Positions 1-8,914 of a DNA stretch of 64,000 nt are shown here, piece after piece. Within the stretch, counting starts at the first letter, position 1, and each line of letters begins with the position of its first letter. A program made the translations under genes and the position numbers. Where the stretch lies: positions 21,674-85,673 of the forward strand of contig CAZCFZ010000009.1 in the NCBI GenBank assembly GCA_964498065.1, read 5' to 3'. Below the pieces are notes generated by a model. That model saw nothing but the letters and a program-made list of their open reading frames with translations. It was not told the DNA's origin and ran no database searches. The stretch comes from FEN-1297 sp964498065. Lineage in GTDB: Bacteria > Bacteroidota > Ignavibacteria > Ignavibacteriales > Ignavibacteriaceae.

Positions 1-201
1 GCATTCGGATTAAAATCGTTTTCTACAAATTCTCCTAATGATGTAGATAGTATTCTTGATGAAGCTTTTTCGATAAATGATGGTCCCGTTTTAATGGAAT
101 TTAAAGTAGTAAAAGAAGATATGGTATTTCCGATAATACCCTCCGGTGCCACAATAAATGAAATGATGACTAAACGGCTTGATCCGAAGGAGATGGTTTA
201 A
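1..201 (+). CDS. ilvB: Acetolactate synthase large subunit, C-terminal end (partial)
   Basis: The reading frame is open from the first base to a TAA at 199-201, giving 66 residues of a truncated protein. The visible part holds a segment like GPVLMEFKV followed by VFPIIPSGATINEMM. This is the usual end of the thiamine-diphosphate-binding C-terminal domain of acetolactate synthase, which condenses two pyruvates (or pyruvate and 2-oxobutyrate) in valine and isoleucine synthesis. The small subunit ilvN starts 3 bases after the stop, and its ribosome-binding site lies inside this frame, so the two are translationally coupled. The start and most of the gene lie outside the window. Confidence 0.9.
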   Translation, partial: AFGLKSFSTNSPNDVDSILDEAFSINDGPVLMEFKVVKEDMVFPIIPSGATINEMMTKRLDPKEMV

Positions 202-204
202 TAC

Positions 205-717
205 ATGAAACACACTATTTCAGTTTTAGTAGAAAATCAATTCGGAGCTTTTAACAGAGTCGCTACAATGTTCAGCGGAAAAGGATTTAATATCCACAGT
301 ATTTCAATTGGCGAAACTGAAACTCCAGAAGTATCCCGTATGACAATAGTTACTGAAGGCGAAGATAAAATAATGGAGCAGGTTGTAAAACAATTAAATA
401 GATTAATTGATACGATTAAAGTAATTGACCTTACCGGGCAAAATAGAGTTGAACGTGAGCTTGCGCTTATAACCGTATTTTATCAAAAAGGAACCCGCGC
501 AGAAATTATAAGCATTTCCGATATATTCAGAGGAAATGTTGTCGATATTAATAATAAAACAGTAACACTGGAAATTACCGGGCCGCCGGATAAAATTGAC
601 GCCGTAGTAAATGTTCTTGAACCATTCGGTATAAAAGAAATGGCCAGATCCGGTACAGTCGCTTTAAAGAGAGGCGAACAGTTAAAACATGAAAAAATAT
701 TAAGTGAACAAAAATAG
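205..717 (+). CDS. ilvN: Acetolactate synthase small (regulatory) subunit
   Basis: 170 residues, the normal length for IlvN/IlvH. Residues about 3-77 form an N-terminal ACT domain (HTISVLVENQFGAFNRVATMF), and residues about 84-158 form the C-terminal small-subunit domain. The ACT domain usually binds valine and gives feedback control of the catalytic subunit encoded just upstream. ATG at 205 follows the ilvB stop by 3 bases, with AAGGAG at 188-193 as ribosome-binding site. The next gene, ilvC, starts 11 bases after the stop, so this is the second gene of one operon. Valine sensitivity itself cannot be read from the sequence. Confidence 0.95.
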   Translation: MKHTISVLVENQFGAFNRVATMFSGKGFNIHSISIGETETPEVSRMTIVTEGEDKIMEQVVKQLNRLIDTIKVIDLTGQNRVERELALITVFYQKGTRAEIISISDIFRGNVVDINNKTVTLEITGPPDKIDAVVNVLEPFGIKEMARSGTVALKRGEQLKHEKILSEQK

Positions 718-728
718 AAGGGATAAAA

Positions 729-1745
729 ATGAAAGTTTATTATGATGGTGATGCATCATTAGAAAAATTACATGATAAAAAAATAGCTGTCCTGGGTTTC
801 GGAAGCCAGGGGCATGCCCACGCTTTAAATTTACAGGAAAGCGGATGCAATGTTTGTGTAGGACTTCGCCCGGAAAGTGACAAATGGAAAAAAGCCGAAG
901 CTGCAGGATTAAAAGTTAAATCTATTCCCGATGCTTCCGAATGGGCTGATGTAATTATGGTTCTGCTGCCGGATCAAAATCAGAAAGCGGTTTATGATAA
1001 AGATATTGCACCACATTTAAAATCCGGTAATACATTAGCTTTCGCTCATGGTTTTAATATACATTTTAAGCAGATTGTCCCGCCTGCCGATATAAATGTT
1101 ATGATGATTGCACCAAAAAGTCCCGGACATTTGGTTAGAAGAACTTACCTGGAAGGAACAGGCGTTCCCAGCTTAATTGCGGTTCACCAGGATCCCGGCG
1201 GGCAGACTAAAGATTTAGCTCTTGCCTGGGCAAAAGGAATCGGCAGTACAAAAGCAGGTGTAATTGAAACTAATTTTAAAGATGAAACCGAAACAGATTT
1301 ATTTGGCGAGCAGGCTGTCCTTTGCGGAGGTTCTGCTGAATTAATTAAAGCGGGATTTGAAACTTTGGTTGAAGGAGGATATCCGCCGGAACTAGCTTAT
1401 TTTGAATGTATGCATGAGATGAAGCTGATAGTTGATTTATATTATGAAGGCGGACTTTCAAGAATGAATTATTCCGTCTCGGATACAGCAGAGTACGGAG
1501 GAATGACAAGAGGCAGCCGGTTAATTACTTCCGAAACCAGAAAAGAGATGAAAAAAATTTTGGGTGAAATTCAAAGCGGTCAATTTGCGAAAGAATGGTT
1601 GAGTGAATATGCAGCCGGACAGCCGCTTATGCAGAAATTAAGAAAAGAAAACAGCGAGCATCAAATAGAAAAAGTTGGTGCAAAACTTAGGAGTATGATG
1701 AGCTGGTTGTTCAAAAAGAATGCAAAAGAAGAGGTCGGAGTATGA
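729..1745 (+). CDS. ilvC: Ketol-acid reductoisomerase (class I, short form)
   Basis: 338 residues, the class I length. It isomerises and reduces 2-acetolactate (or 2-aceto-2-hydroxybutyrate) to the dihydroxy acid. The Rossmann nucleotide-binding motif GFGSQGHA lies at residues 23-30. The knotted all-helical C-terminal domain carries the metal ligands D190 and E194 in the segment DLFGEQ, plus the later conserved glutamates near ELAYFECMHEMK. An AAGGG sequence sits a few bases before the ATG. The stop overlaps the ATG of leuB (ATGA at 1742-1745), so the two genes are translationally coupled. Dihydroxyacid dehydratase (ilvD) is not in the window and probably lies upstream. Confidence 0.97.
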   Translation: MKVYYDGDASLEKLHDKKIAVLGFGSQGHAHALNLQESGCNVCVGLRPESDKWKKAEAAGLKVKSIPDASEWADVIMVLLPDQNQKAVYDKDIAPHLKSGNTLAFAHGFNIHFKQIVPPADINVMMIAPKSPGHLVRRTYLEGTGVPSLIAVHQDPGGQTKDLALAWAKGIGSTKAGVIETNFKDETETDLFGEQAVLCGGSAELIKAGFETLVEGGYPPELAYFECMHEMKLIVDLYYEGGLSRMNYSVSDTAEYGGMTRGSRLITSETRKEMKKILGEIQSGQFAKEWLSEYAAGQPLMQKLRKENSEHQIEKVGAKLRSMMSWLFKKNAKEEVGV

Positions 1746-2839
1746 ACCTGAAAATAACATTGCTTCCCGGTGATGGAATTGGGCCAGAGGTTGTAGACGC
1801 TGCAGTAGAGGTTATGAAAGTTGCAGCAGAAAAATTTAATGTAAGTTTCAAATTTAATCAACAGTTGGTCGGCGGATGTTCCTATGATAAACATGAAACT
1901 CCTTTGACTAATGACGTCCTGAGCGCTTGTTATGATTCGGATGCCGTTTTACTTGGCGCTGTCGGCGGCCCTAAGTGGGAAGACCTTCCGCAGAATTTAA
2001 AACCTGAAGCCGCATTATTGAAGCTGAGAAAAGCACTGGGGCTGTATACAAATATAAGACCTGCAAAAGTATATTCACCTTTATTATCTGCTTCGACACT
2101 AAAACCTGAGGTTTTGGAAGGAACTGATTTTGTAATTCTTCGGGAACTAACCGGAGATGTTTATTTCGGAGAGCCTCGCGGTTATGATGAAAACAAAGGC
2201 TGGAATACTATGATATATACAAAAGAAGAGATCGTTCGAATTGCAAAATATGCTTTTGAAATTGCAATGAAGAGAGATAAAAGAGTTACCTCAGTGGATA
2301 AAGCAAATGTACTCGATTGTTCACAGTTCTGGCGCAAAACCGTTCATGAAGTTCACAAGGATTATCCTGAAGTAATTTTGAACGACATGTATGTAGACAA
2401 TGCCGCAATGCAGATTGTTCGTAATCCTAAGCAATTTGATGTGATCCTAACTCAGAATTTGTTCGGTGATATCTTAAGCGATATTGCTGCAATGATTACC
2501 GGAAGTCTTGGAATGCTGCCTTCTGCAAGTTTAGGTACAAAGTACGCGTTGTATGAACCTGTTCACGGCAGTGCTCCTGATATAGCAGGGCAGGGCAAGG
2601 CGAACCCTCTGGCTACTATTGCATCTGTTGCAATGATGTTCGCTTATTCATTTCAAATGAATAAGGCGGCGGAATTAATTGAAGCGGCAATAGAAAAAAC
2701 TCTCGGAATGGGATATAGAACAGCAGATATTTATTCGCCCAATACAGTGCTGGTTTCTACAAGCCAGATTCGCGATGCGGTTATAGATAATTTTAACAAA
2801 ATATACGATGAACAATCTTTAGGTGTTTTTACATTATAG
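1742..2839 (+). CDS. leuB: 3-isopropylmalate dehydrogenase
   Basis: 365 residues, the normal length for LeuB. It oxidatively decarboxylates 3-isopropylmalate with NAD+ in leucine synthesis. Visible signatures are the N-terminal LLPGDGIGPEV, the substrate-binding FVILRELTGDVYFG, and the metal and cofactor region NDMYVDNAAMQIV through LFGDILSDIAA, ending with the nucleotide-binding YEPVHGSAPDIAGQG. It overlaps ilvC by four bases. Because cimA is in the same operon, LeuB probably also acts on 3-methylmalate in the citramalate route to isoleucine; that is inference from context. Confidence 0.96.
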   Translation: MNLKITLLPGDGIGPEVVDAAVEVMKVAAEKFNVSFKFNQQLVGGCSYDKHETPLTNDVLSACYDSDAVLLGAVGGPKWEDLPQNLKPEAALLKLRKALGLYTNIRPAKVYSPLLSASTLKPEVLEGTDFVILRELTGDVYFGEPRGYDENKGWNTMIYTKEEIVRIAKYAFEIAMKRDKRVTSVDKANVLDCSQFWRKTVHEVHKDYPEVILNDMYVDNAAMQIVRNPKQFDVILTQNLFGDILSDIAAMITGSLGMLPSASLGTKYALYEPVHGSAPDIAGQGKANPLATIASVAMMFAYSFQMNKAAELIEAAIEKTLGMGYRTADIYSPNTVLVSTSQIRDAVIDNFNKIYDEQSLGVFTL

Positions 2840-2850
2840 CTTAATTTTAT

Positions 2851-3483
2851 TTGAGTAAAAGAATGATTAGTGAATGGAAATCGGCAGAACATGCATTGGA
2901 ATATTTAAGCAGGGCGGATAAAATTCCTCATCGTAGTGAAGGTGAATCCACTCTGCTCGAAGAGCTGCCTGAAGAATCCAAAAGAATTCTGGATATCGGA
3001 TCTGGCAATGGAAGGTTGTTGGATTTATGCATGTTAAAATGTAAAAATGCATCGGGAGTTGCTTTGGATTTTTCACCTTCCATGTTAGATGAATTGAAAA
3101 TGAAATATAATGACGATGGGAATGTAACAGTTGTAGAACATGACCTAAATAATCCGCTCCCATTTGACGCCGGCAGCTTCGACGTTGTTGTCTCAAGTTT
3201 TGCTATACATCATATTGATGATAAAAGGAAGAAAAATTTATATAATGAAATTTGGGATATCCTGGAAATCGGCGGAACATTTTGCAATCTAGAACATGTT
3301 TCATCACCAACGGAAAATCTTCATAAAAAATTTTTTGAAAAGCTGGATGCAAAGGAAGATAAAACCAATGATCTTCTTGATTTGGAAACTCAATTGAGAT
3401 GGATTAATGAAATCGGATTTGATGATGTTGACTGCTATTGGAAATGGCGGGAGTTAGCCCTAATAGTCGGTAAAAAGAATTAA
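2851..3483 (+). CDS. Class I SAM-dependent methyltransferase, substrate unknown
   Basis: 210 residues if the TTG at 2851 is used; an ATG at 2863 in the same frame is an alternative, and neither has a clear ribosome-binding site. S-adenosylmethionine-binding motif I is ILDIGSGNGRLLDL (residues about 45-58), followed by the acidic motif II region GVALDFSPSMLDEL and the post-motif VVSSFAIHHIDD. This is the Methyltransf_25/11 fold. It lies 11 bases after leuB and about 80 bases before leuA, within a branched-chain amino acid operon where no methylation step is known. It may be a passenger or act on a metabolite specific to this lineage. The substrate cannot be told from the sequence. Confidence 0.85.
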   Translation: MSKRMISEWKSAEHALEYLSRADKIPHRSEGESTLLEELPEESKRILDIGSGNGRLLDLCMLKCKNASGVALDFSPSMLDELKMKYNDDGNVTVVEHDLNNPLPFDAGSFDVVVSSFAIHHIDDKRKKNLYNEIWDILEIGGTFCNLEHVSSPTENLHKKFFEKLDAKEDKTNDLLDLETQLRWINEIGFDDVDCYWKWRELALIVGKKN

Positions 3484-3564
3484 AAGTATAAAACTATAAA
3501 AGGATAAAAAAGTAAAAAAAATTAAATCAAAATCGGATGATAAATATATAGAAAGGTAAACAAA

Positions 3565-5160
3565 GTGAATAACAGAGTATTAATATTCGATACAACTTTA
3601 AGAGACGGCGAACAATCACCAGGTGCATCTTTGAATGTATATGAAAAATTGGAAATTGCGCGCCAGCTTGAAAAGCTTAATGTTGATATCATAGAAGCCG
3701 GATTCCCTGTCTCTTCGCCGACACAATTTGAAGCTGTTCAAAGAATAGCAGGGGAAGTTAATGCAATAATTGCCGGACTTTCCCGTGCAAAGGAAATCGA
3801 TGTTAAATCTGCTTATGATGCACTAAAAGAGGCTAAGAGATTTCGAATTCATACTTTTTCCAGTACTTCTGATATTCACATCATGGGTAAATTCGGTGAT
3901 GATCGATACGGTAAAACTTTGGAAGAGAAAAGAAAAACAGTTATTAAAATGTCTTACGATGCAGTTGCTTATGCTAAAACTTTTACAGACGATGTGGAGT
4001 TTTCTGCAGAAGATGCAGGTCGCACGGATATCGGCTATTTATCAGACGTAATTGAAGCTGCAATTGAGGCGGGTGCCACAACGGTTAATATTCCGGATAC
4101 AACCGGTTATACTTTCCCGCTTGAGTTTGGAAATAAAATTGCAGAATTAAAAAGACGCGTTAAAAATATAAATAAAGCTGTAATAAGCGTTCATTGCCAT
4201 GATGATCTTGGTTTAGCTGTTGCAAACTCATTAAGCGGAATAGAAAACGGAGCTCGTCAGGTAGAATGTACAATTAACGGAATCGGCGAGCGTGCCGGTA
4301 ATGCTTCGCTTGAGGAAATTGTTATGGCTTTAAAAGTTCGTAAAGATATTACTAAATATTTTACGAAAATTAAAACAGAAGAAATTTATAATGCTAGTAA
4401 AATGGTTTCTTCTTTTACGGGAATAATTGTTCAGCCTAACAAGGCTATCGTGGGTGAAAATGCTTTTGCTCATGAATCAGGTATTCATCAAGACGGTGTA
4501 CTTAAGAACAAGCAAACCTATGAAATTATGACTCCCGATAGCGTTGGTGTAACCAAAACAAAAATAGTTCTGGGAAGACATTCCGGCCGTCACGGCTTAA
4601 AATCCCGTTTGTATGAACTGGGTTATAAAGTGACCGAAAAAGAACTTCATTCCTTATATGATAAATTCGTAGAGCTAGCAGATAAAAAGAAAGAAGTTTT
4701 TGATGATGATCTAAGAATATTAATGGGTGATAAAGCATTAACTCATAAAGAAGAACGTTTCGAGCTTGATTATATTCATGTTACAATGGGAACCACTTCA
4801 ATTCCGACTGCCACAGTTCGGATAAAAACCGGTGATATCTTTAAACAGGAATCTGCTACAGGTGACGGTGCGGTTGATGCTTCTTTTAATGCTATTGAAA
4901 GAGCTCTTGATATCAAATCAATATTGGAATCATATCATGTCCGTTCAGTAACATCAGGCAGACAGGCAATGGGTGAAGTTATTGTTCGTATAAGAGAATA
5001 TGAACATTCATTCACAGGCCGCGGTGTTTCTACAGACGTAATAGAAGCAAGTGCTAAAGCTTATATCCAAGCTCTAAATCAGCGTCAGTTATTTATAGAA
5101 ACTAAGAAAGATGAAGAAGATTACTCTCATTCACTTTCGGATTTATCACAAGCAGTTTAA
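3565..5160 (+). CDS. leuA: 2-isopropylmalate synthase
   Basis: 531 residues. It condenses acetyl-CoA with 2-oxoisovalerate, the first committed step of leucine synthesis. The TIM-barrel catalytic domain shows FDTTLRDGEQSPGASL near the N-terminus and the metal-binding SVHCHDDLGLAVANS. The C-terminal part (residues about 395-520) is the LeuA dimerisation domain that normally binds leucine for feedback inhibition. I chose GTG at 3565 because GAAAGG lies at 3551-3556 and the protein then begins directly with the catalytic motif. It is followed 12 bases later by leuC. Confidence 0.95.
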   Translation: MNNRVLIFDTTLRDGEQSPGASLNVYEKLEIARQLEKLNVDIIEAGFPVSSPTQFEAVQRIAGEVNAIIAGLSRAKEIDVKSAYDALKEAKRFRIHTFSSTSDIHIMGKFGDDRYGKTLEEKRKTVIKMSYDAVAYAKTFTDDVEFSAEDAGRTDIGYLSDVIEAAIEAGATTVNIPDTTGYTFPLEFGNKIAELKRRVKNINKAVISVHCHDDLGLAVANSLSGIENGARQVECTINGIGERAGNASLEEIVMALKVRKDITKYFTKIKTEEIYNASKMVSSFTGIIVQPNKAIVGENAFAHESGIHQDGVLKNKQTYEIMTPDSVGVTKTKIVLGRHSGRHGLKSRLYELGYKVTEKELHSLYDKFVELADKKKEVFDDDLRILMGDKALTHKEERFELDYIHVTMGTTSIPTATVRIKTGDIFKQESATGDGAVDASFNAIERALDIKSILESYHVRSVTSGRQAMGEVIVRIREYEHSFTGRGVSTDVIEASAKAYIQALNQRQLFIETKKDEEDYSHSLSDLSQAV

Positions 5161-5172
5161 AGGAAAATAAAA

Positions 5173-6468
5173 ATGCCAATGACCATTACGGAAAAAATAT
5201 TAGGAAAAGCTTCGGGAAGAAAAACAGTATCTCCCGGAGAAAATATCTGGTTGAATGTAGATGTCTTAATGACACACGATGTCTGCGGCCCGCCGACTAT
5301 TGCAATATGGAAACGAGAATTTGGTAACGATGCAAAGATTTGGGATAAAGATAAACTTGTAATTTTTCCCGATCATTATATCTTTACTAAAAATCCTCAG
5401 GCAAATAGGAATGTTGAAATTCTAAGACGATTTGCAAGTGATTTTAAAATCGATAATTATTATGATGTCGGAACCGAAAGATATAAAGGTGTGTGTCATA
5501 TTGCTCTGGCTGAAGAAGGTTATAATATACCGGGAACTGTTTTGTTCGGAACAGATTCTCATACATGTACTTCCGGAGCATTTGGAATGTTTTCAACAGG
5601 AGTTGGAAATACGGATGCCGCTTTTATTTTGGGAACAGGTAAAATCTGGGAAAAGGTTCCCGAATCTCTAAAATTTACTTTTAACGGAGAACTGCCTCCT
5701 TATTTAACGGCAAAAGATTTAATCTTACAAGTTTTAGGCGACATTACAACGGACGGCGGAACTTATAGAACTTTGGAATTTGATGGTGAAGGCGTCTTCT
5801 CTTTATCAATTGATGAAAGAATGACATTAACAAATATGGCAATAGAGGCGGGTGCTATGAACGGAATAATTGCTGCCGACTCTGTAACCGAAGCATATAT
5901 TAAAGAACGCACCGATAAACCGTATGAAATATTTCAAAGTGATCCTGACGCCAGGTATAGAGCAAAGTATCAATATGATGTTTCAAAAATGGAACCTCAT
6001 GTAGCTAAACCTCACAGCCCGGATAATCTCGATACTGTTAGAAATGTTCAAAGCACCAAACTTACCAAATGTTATATAGGCTCCTGTACCGGAGGAAAGC
6101 TAAGTGATTTTGTTTCGGCAGCAAAAATAATATTCGGAAATAAAGTAAAGGTACCGACGTTTATTGTTCCGGCAAGCACTACGGTAGCAAGACAATTGGA
6201 AGAAGAAACAATAAGCGGTGTTTCTTTAAAACAAATTTTTGAAAATGCCGGATGCGAAGTTGCACAGTCGTCTTGTGCTGCGTGTTTGGGTGGTCCTAGT
6301 GATACCGTAGGTAGAGCAGTTGACGGTGAAACAATTATCTCCACAACAAATAGAAATTTCCCGGGTAGAATGGGAAGTAAAAAATCATCGGTATATCTGG
6401 CTTCGCCATTAACTGTTGCATCTTCGGCAATTAACGGAGTAATCACTGATCCGAGAGATTTTTTATAA
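5173..6468 (+). CDS. leuC: 3-isopropylmalate dehydratase, large subunit
   Basis: 431 residues, the length of the shorter LeuC/homoaconitase-type large subunits. With LeuD it isomerises 2-isopropylmalate to 3-isopropylmalate through a 4Fe-4S cluster. The three cluster cysteines are visible as C305 (GSCTGG), C368 and C371 (SCAACLGG). TDSHTCTSGAFG is the conserved active-site segment near residue 125. AGGAAA precedes the ATG. The gene belongs to the leuACD order, but a palindromic element of about 150 bp separates it from leuD. It probably also serves citramalate isomerisation, given cimA downstream. Confidence 0.95.
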   Translation: MPMTITEKILGKASGRKTVSPGENIWLNVDVLMTHDVCGPPTIAIWKREFGNDAKIWDKDKLVIFPDHYIFTKNPQANRNVEILRRFASDFKIDNYYDVGTERYKGVCHIALAEEGYNIPGTVLFGTDSHTCTSGAFGMFSTGVGNTDAAFILGTGKIWEKVPESLKFTFNGELPPYLTAKDLILQVLGDITTDGGTYRTLEFDGEGVFSLSIDERMTLTNMAIEAGAMNGIIAADSVTEAYIKERTDKPYEIFQSDPDARYRAKYQYDVSKMEPHVAKPHSPDNLDTVRNVQSTKLTKCYIGSCTGGKLSDFVSAAKIIFGNKVKVPTFIVPASTTVARQLEEETISGVSLKQIFENAGCEVAQSSCAACLGGPSDTVGRAVDGETIISTTNRNFPGRMGSKKSSVYLASPLTVASSAINGVITDPRDFL

Positions 6469-6545
6469 GTAGACCCCTATAGTCTCCAAAAGGGGACTAA
6501 GGAAAAAGGTTATAGAAAACTAAAATTTTAATTAAATAAAAATTG

Positions 6546-6692
6546 TGGCTGACCTAAAAGTTTTTAGTGTTTCTCTGTGAACTAAGTGTCTTAGTGGTTA
6601 AGATAAAAATTTTAAGTAAAATTCATTGATTATTTACCACTTAGACACAAAGAGCACTAAGATTCACTAAGCCCTTTATTTTTAGGCAGTCA
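6546..6692 (+). repeat. Palindromic, MITE-like repeat element between leuC and leuD
   Basis: The 243-bp gap between leuC and leuD contains an imperfect long inverted repeat. The outer arms are TGGCTGACCTAAAA (6546-6559) and TTTTAGGCAGTCA (6680-6692). The inner arms hold AAGTGTCTTAGTGGTTAA and, in the opposite orientation, ACCACTTAGACACAAAG and CACTAAG units. No reading frame is present. This looks like a non-autonomous palindromic element or dispersed extragenic palindrome rather than a terminator, because the operon continues into leuD. A smaller hairpin (CCCCT/AGGGG around 6475-6499) lies just before it and has no T-run. Confidence 0.6.
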
Positions 6693-6711
6693 TTTAGGAG
6701 TAGGCGCTTTT

Positions 6712-7272
6712 ATGGAAAAAATAATTAAAGGTAAAGCATTTGTGCTGGGAGATAATATCGATACCGATCAGATAATTCCGGCCGAACATTTGGTATACAG
6801 TTTATCGGATCCTGAAGAATCAAAAAAATACGGTCATTTTGCATTATCTGGCGTTCCTTTAGCACAAGCAGGTTTACCGGAAGGCGGAAAGCCGTTTATA
6901 AATGGAGATAATTATTTATCGGAATATAACATAATTATCGGCGGTTCAAACTTCGGATGCGGCTCGTCAAGAGAGCACGCACCTTTTGCTTTGCAGGTTG
7001 CAGGAGTTAAAGCTGTAGTAGCTGAATCTTATGCAAGGATTTTTTATAGGAATAGTGTAGACGGAGGATTTCTGCTGCCATATGAATCACCGGAAAAAAT
7101 AAATGATCAAATAAAAACCGGTGATGAAATTGAATTAGACGTTGAAGAAAATAAAATTAAAAATCTGAGTACGGGGAAAACTTTTAAGCTTCGTTCACTT
7201 GGAGATATACTTCCAATAATTGAAGCCGGAGATATTTTTAAGTACGCACGAAAAGCAGGAATGATTGCATAA
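6712..7272 (+). CDS. leuD: 3-isopropylmalate dehydratase, small subunit
   Basis: 186 residues. This is the swivel-domain partner of LeuC. Signatures are DNIDTDQIIPAEHL near the N-terminus and the highly conserved GGSNFGCGSSREHAP segment that contacts substrate. GGAG at 6697-6700 precedes the ATG by 11 bases. It lies downstream of the repeat element and 26-41 bases before cimA, depending on the cimA start, so it remains in the operon's direction. Length and composition match its neighbours. Confidence 0.95.
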   Translation: MEKIIKGKAFVLGDNIDTDQIIPAEHLVYSLSDPEESKKYGHFALSGVPLAQAGLPEGGKPFINGDNYLSEYNIIIGGSNFGCGSSREHAPFALQVAGVKAVVAESYARIFYRNSVDGGFLLPYESPEKINDQIKTGDEIELDVEENKIKNLSTGKTFKLRSLGDILPIIEAGDIFKYARKAGMIA

Positions 7273-7313
7273 TTTAAGTTTAATATTTTATAATAAAATT
7301 GATCGGCGATAAA

Positions 7314-8903
7314 ATGAGTAACCTAATAGAACTCTTTGATACAACTCTTCGGGATGGTACGCAAGGCGAAGGAATTAATTTATCTGTACAAGATAAATTA
7401 TTAATCGTACAAAGATTGGATGAGTTCGGTATTGATATTATTGAAGGTGGATGGCCCGGCAGTAATCCTAGGGACGAAGAGTTTTTTAAAAAAGTAAGAG
7501 GACTTAATCTACATCACGCCCAGGTATGTGCTTTTGGATCTACGGCTCGTTCGTTAAATGATGTTGAAAACGATCCGAATTTGGTTGCAATGTTAAATGC
7601 CGAAACTTCCGTTGTTTCTATTTTCGGTAAAACATGGCGGCTGCATTCGCAAAAAGGTCTTGGACTTTCGGATGAGGAAAATGAACAATTAATTTTTAAA
7701 TCGGTTGAACTCTTAAAGAAAAACGGAAGAAGAGTTATTTATGATGCCGAACATTTTTTTGACGGTTATAAAGAAGATAAGGCGTTCTCGATTAAAATGC
7801 TGAAGGCTGCTGAGACGGCCGGTGCCGATGTTTTAGTTTTATGCGATACAAACGGAGGAACTCTTCCTAATAATGTTTTTGATATTGTTATTGAATTAAA
7901 AAAATATATTAATGCCCCGATTGGTATTCACACTCATAATGATTCCGAATTGGCTGTAGCAAATTCATTAGCCGCTATTCAGGCAGGAGCAGAACATGTT
8001 CAAGGGACAATAAATGGAGTTGGTGAAAGATGCGGCAATGCTAATCTTTGCAGCATAATTCCCAATTTAATTTTGAAGCTAAACAAAGAAACAAAACAAA
8101 AAATTAATCTTGAACATCTGACTTCATTATCCAACTTTGTCTTTGAGCTTATGAATTTAACGCCAAATACAAGAGCAGCCTTTGTTGGGAAGTCAGCGTT
8201 TGCACATAAAGGCGGAATTCATGTAAGTGCGGTTCTTAAAGACAGCAAAATGTATGAACATATCGATCCTAAAAAAGTCGGCAACAAGCAGAGAGTTTTG
8301 GTCTCCGATTTATCGGGTCAAAGCAATATTCGTTACAAGGCAAAAGAACTCGGAATAGATTTATCCGATAATAAAGAATTAAGTAAGAAGCTTGTAAATT
8401 ATATTAAGAATTTGGAATTCGACGGCTTTCAGTTTGACGGTGCCGAAGCTTCTTTTGAACTCCTTTTACGTTCCGAGCTGAACGAATTTTCACCCTTCTT
8501 TGATGTACTTGATTCCAAAGTAAATGTTGTGTATGATAATAAAGGACATTCGAAAGCTGAGGCTGTTTTAAAAATCCAAGTTGATGGAGAAATTGAGCAC
8601 ACTGCAGCCGACGGCGACGGACCTGTAAACGCTCTCGATAATGCACTTAGAAAAGCTCTTCTGAGATTTTATCCTGAAATTTCTTTAATAAAACTAGTCG
8701 ACTATAAAGTTCGTGTGTTAAATGAGAAAGCGGGTACAACTGCAAAAGTACGAGTAATAATTCAATCCGGAGACGGTTCTGAAACTTGGAGTACGGTCGG
8801 TGTTTCGGAAAATATTATTGAAGCAAGTTTTCAAGCATTGAGCGATAGTATTAATTATAAATTATTTAAATTTCAGAAAGAAAAACAAGCTTTAACTGCA
8901 TAA
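7314..8903 (+). CDS. cimA: (R)-citramalate synthase
   Basis: About 529 residues from ATG 7314; a TTG at 7299 in the same frame would add five residues. I prefer the ATG because the family motif LFDTTLRDGTQGEG then begins at about residue 7. The protein has a LeuA-like TIM barrel with the metal-binding GIHTHNDSELAVANS and a C-terminal LeuA dimerisation domain with DGDGPVNALDNALRKAL. The GTQGEG variant and the overall length fit citramalate synthase (acetyl-CoA plus pyruvate) rather than 2-isopropylmalate synthase, which is already present as leuA. It opens the threonine-independent route to 2-oxobutyrate and isoleucine. Exact substrate is inferred from the family. Confidence 0.9.
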   Translation: MSNLIELFDTTLRDGTQGEGINLSVQDKLLIVQRLDEFGIDIIEGGWPGSNPRDEEFFKKVRGLNLHHAQVCAFGSTARSLNDVENDPNLVAMLNAETSVVSIFGKTWRLHSQKGLGLSDEENEQLIFKSVELLKKNGRRVIYDAEHFFDGYKEDKAFSIKMLKAAETAGADVLVLCDTNGGTLPNNVFDIVIELKKYINAPIGIHTHNDSELAVANSLAAIQAGAEHVQGTINGVGERCGNANLCSIIPNLILKLNKETKQKINLEHLTSLSNFVFELMNLTPNTRAAFVGKSAFAHKGGIHVSAVLKDSKMYEHIDPKKVGNKQRVLVSDLSGQSNIRYKAKELGIDLSDNKELSKKLVNYIKNLEFDGFQFDGAEASFELLLRSELNEFSPFFDVLDSKVNVVYDNKGHSKAEAVLKIQVDGEIEHTAADGDGPVNALDNALRKALLRFYPEISLIKLVDYKVRVLNEKAGTTAKVRVIIQSGDGSETWSTVGVSENIIEASFQALSDSINYKLFKFQKEKQALTA

Positions 8904-8914
8904 TTACATAACTT

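Noticed and set aside
6475..6499. CCCCT/AGGGG hairpin after leuC as a terminator
   Set aside because: No T-run follows on the + strand, and leuD continues the operon.
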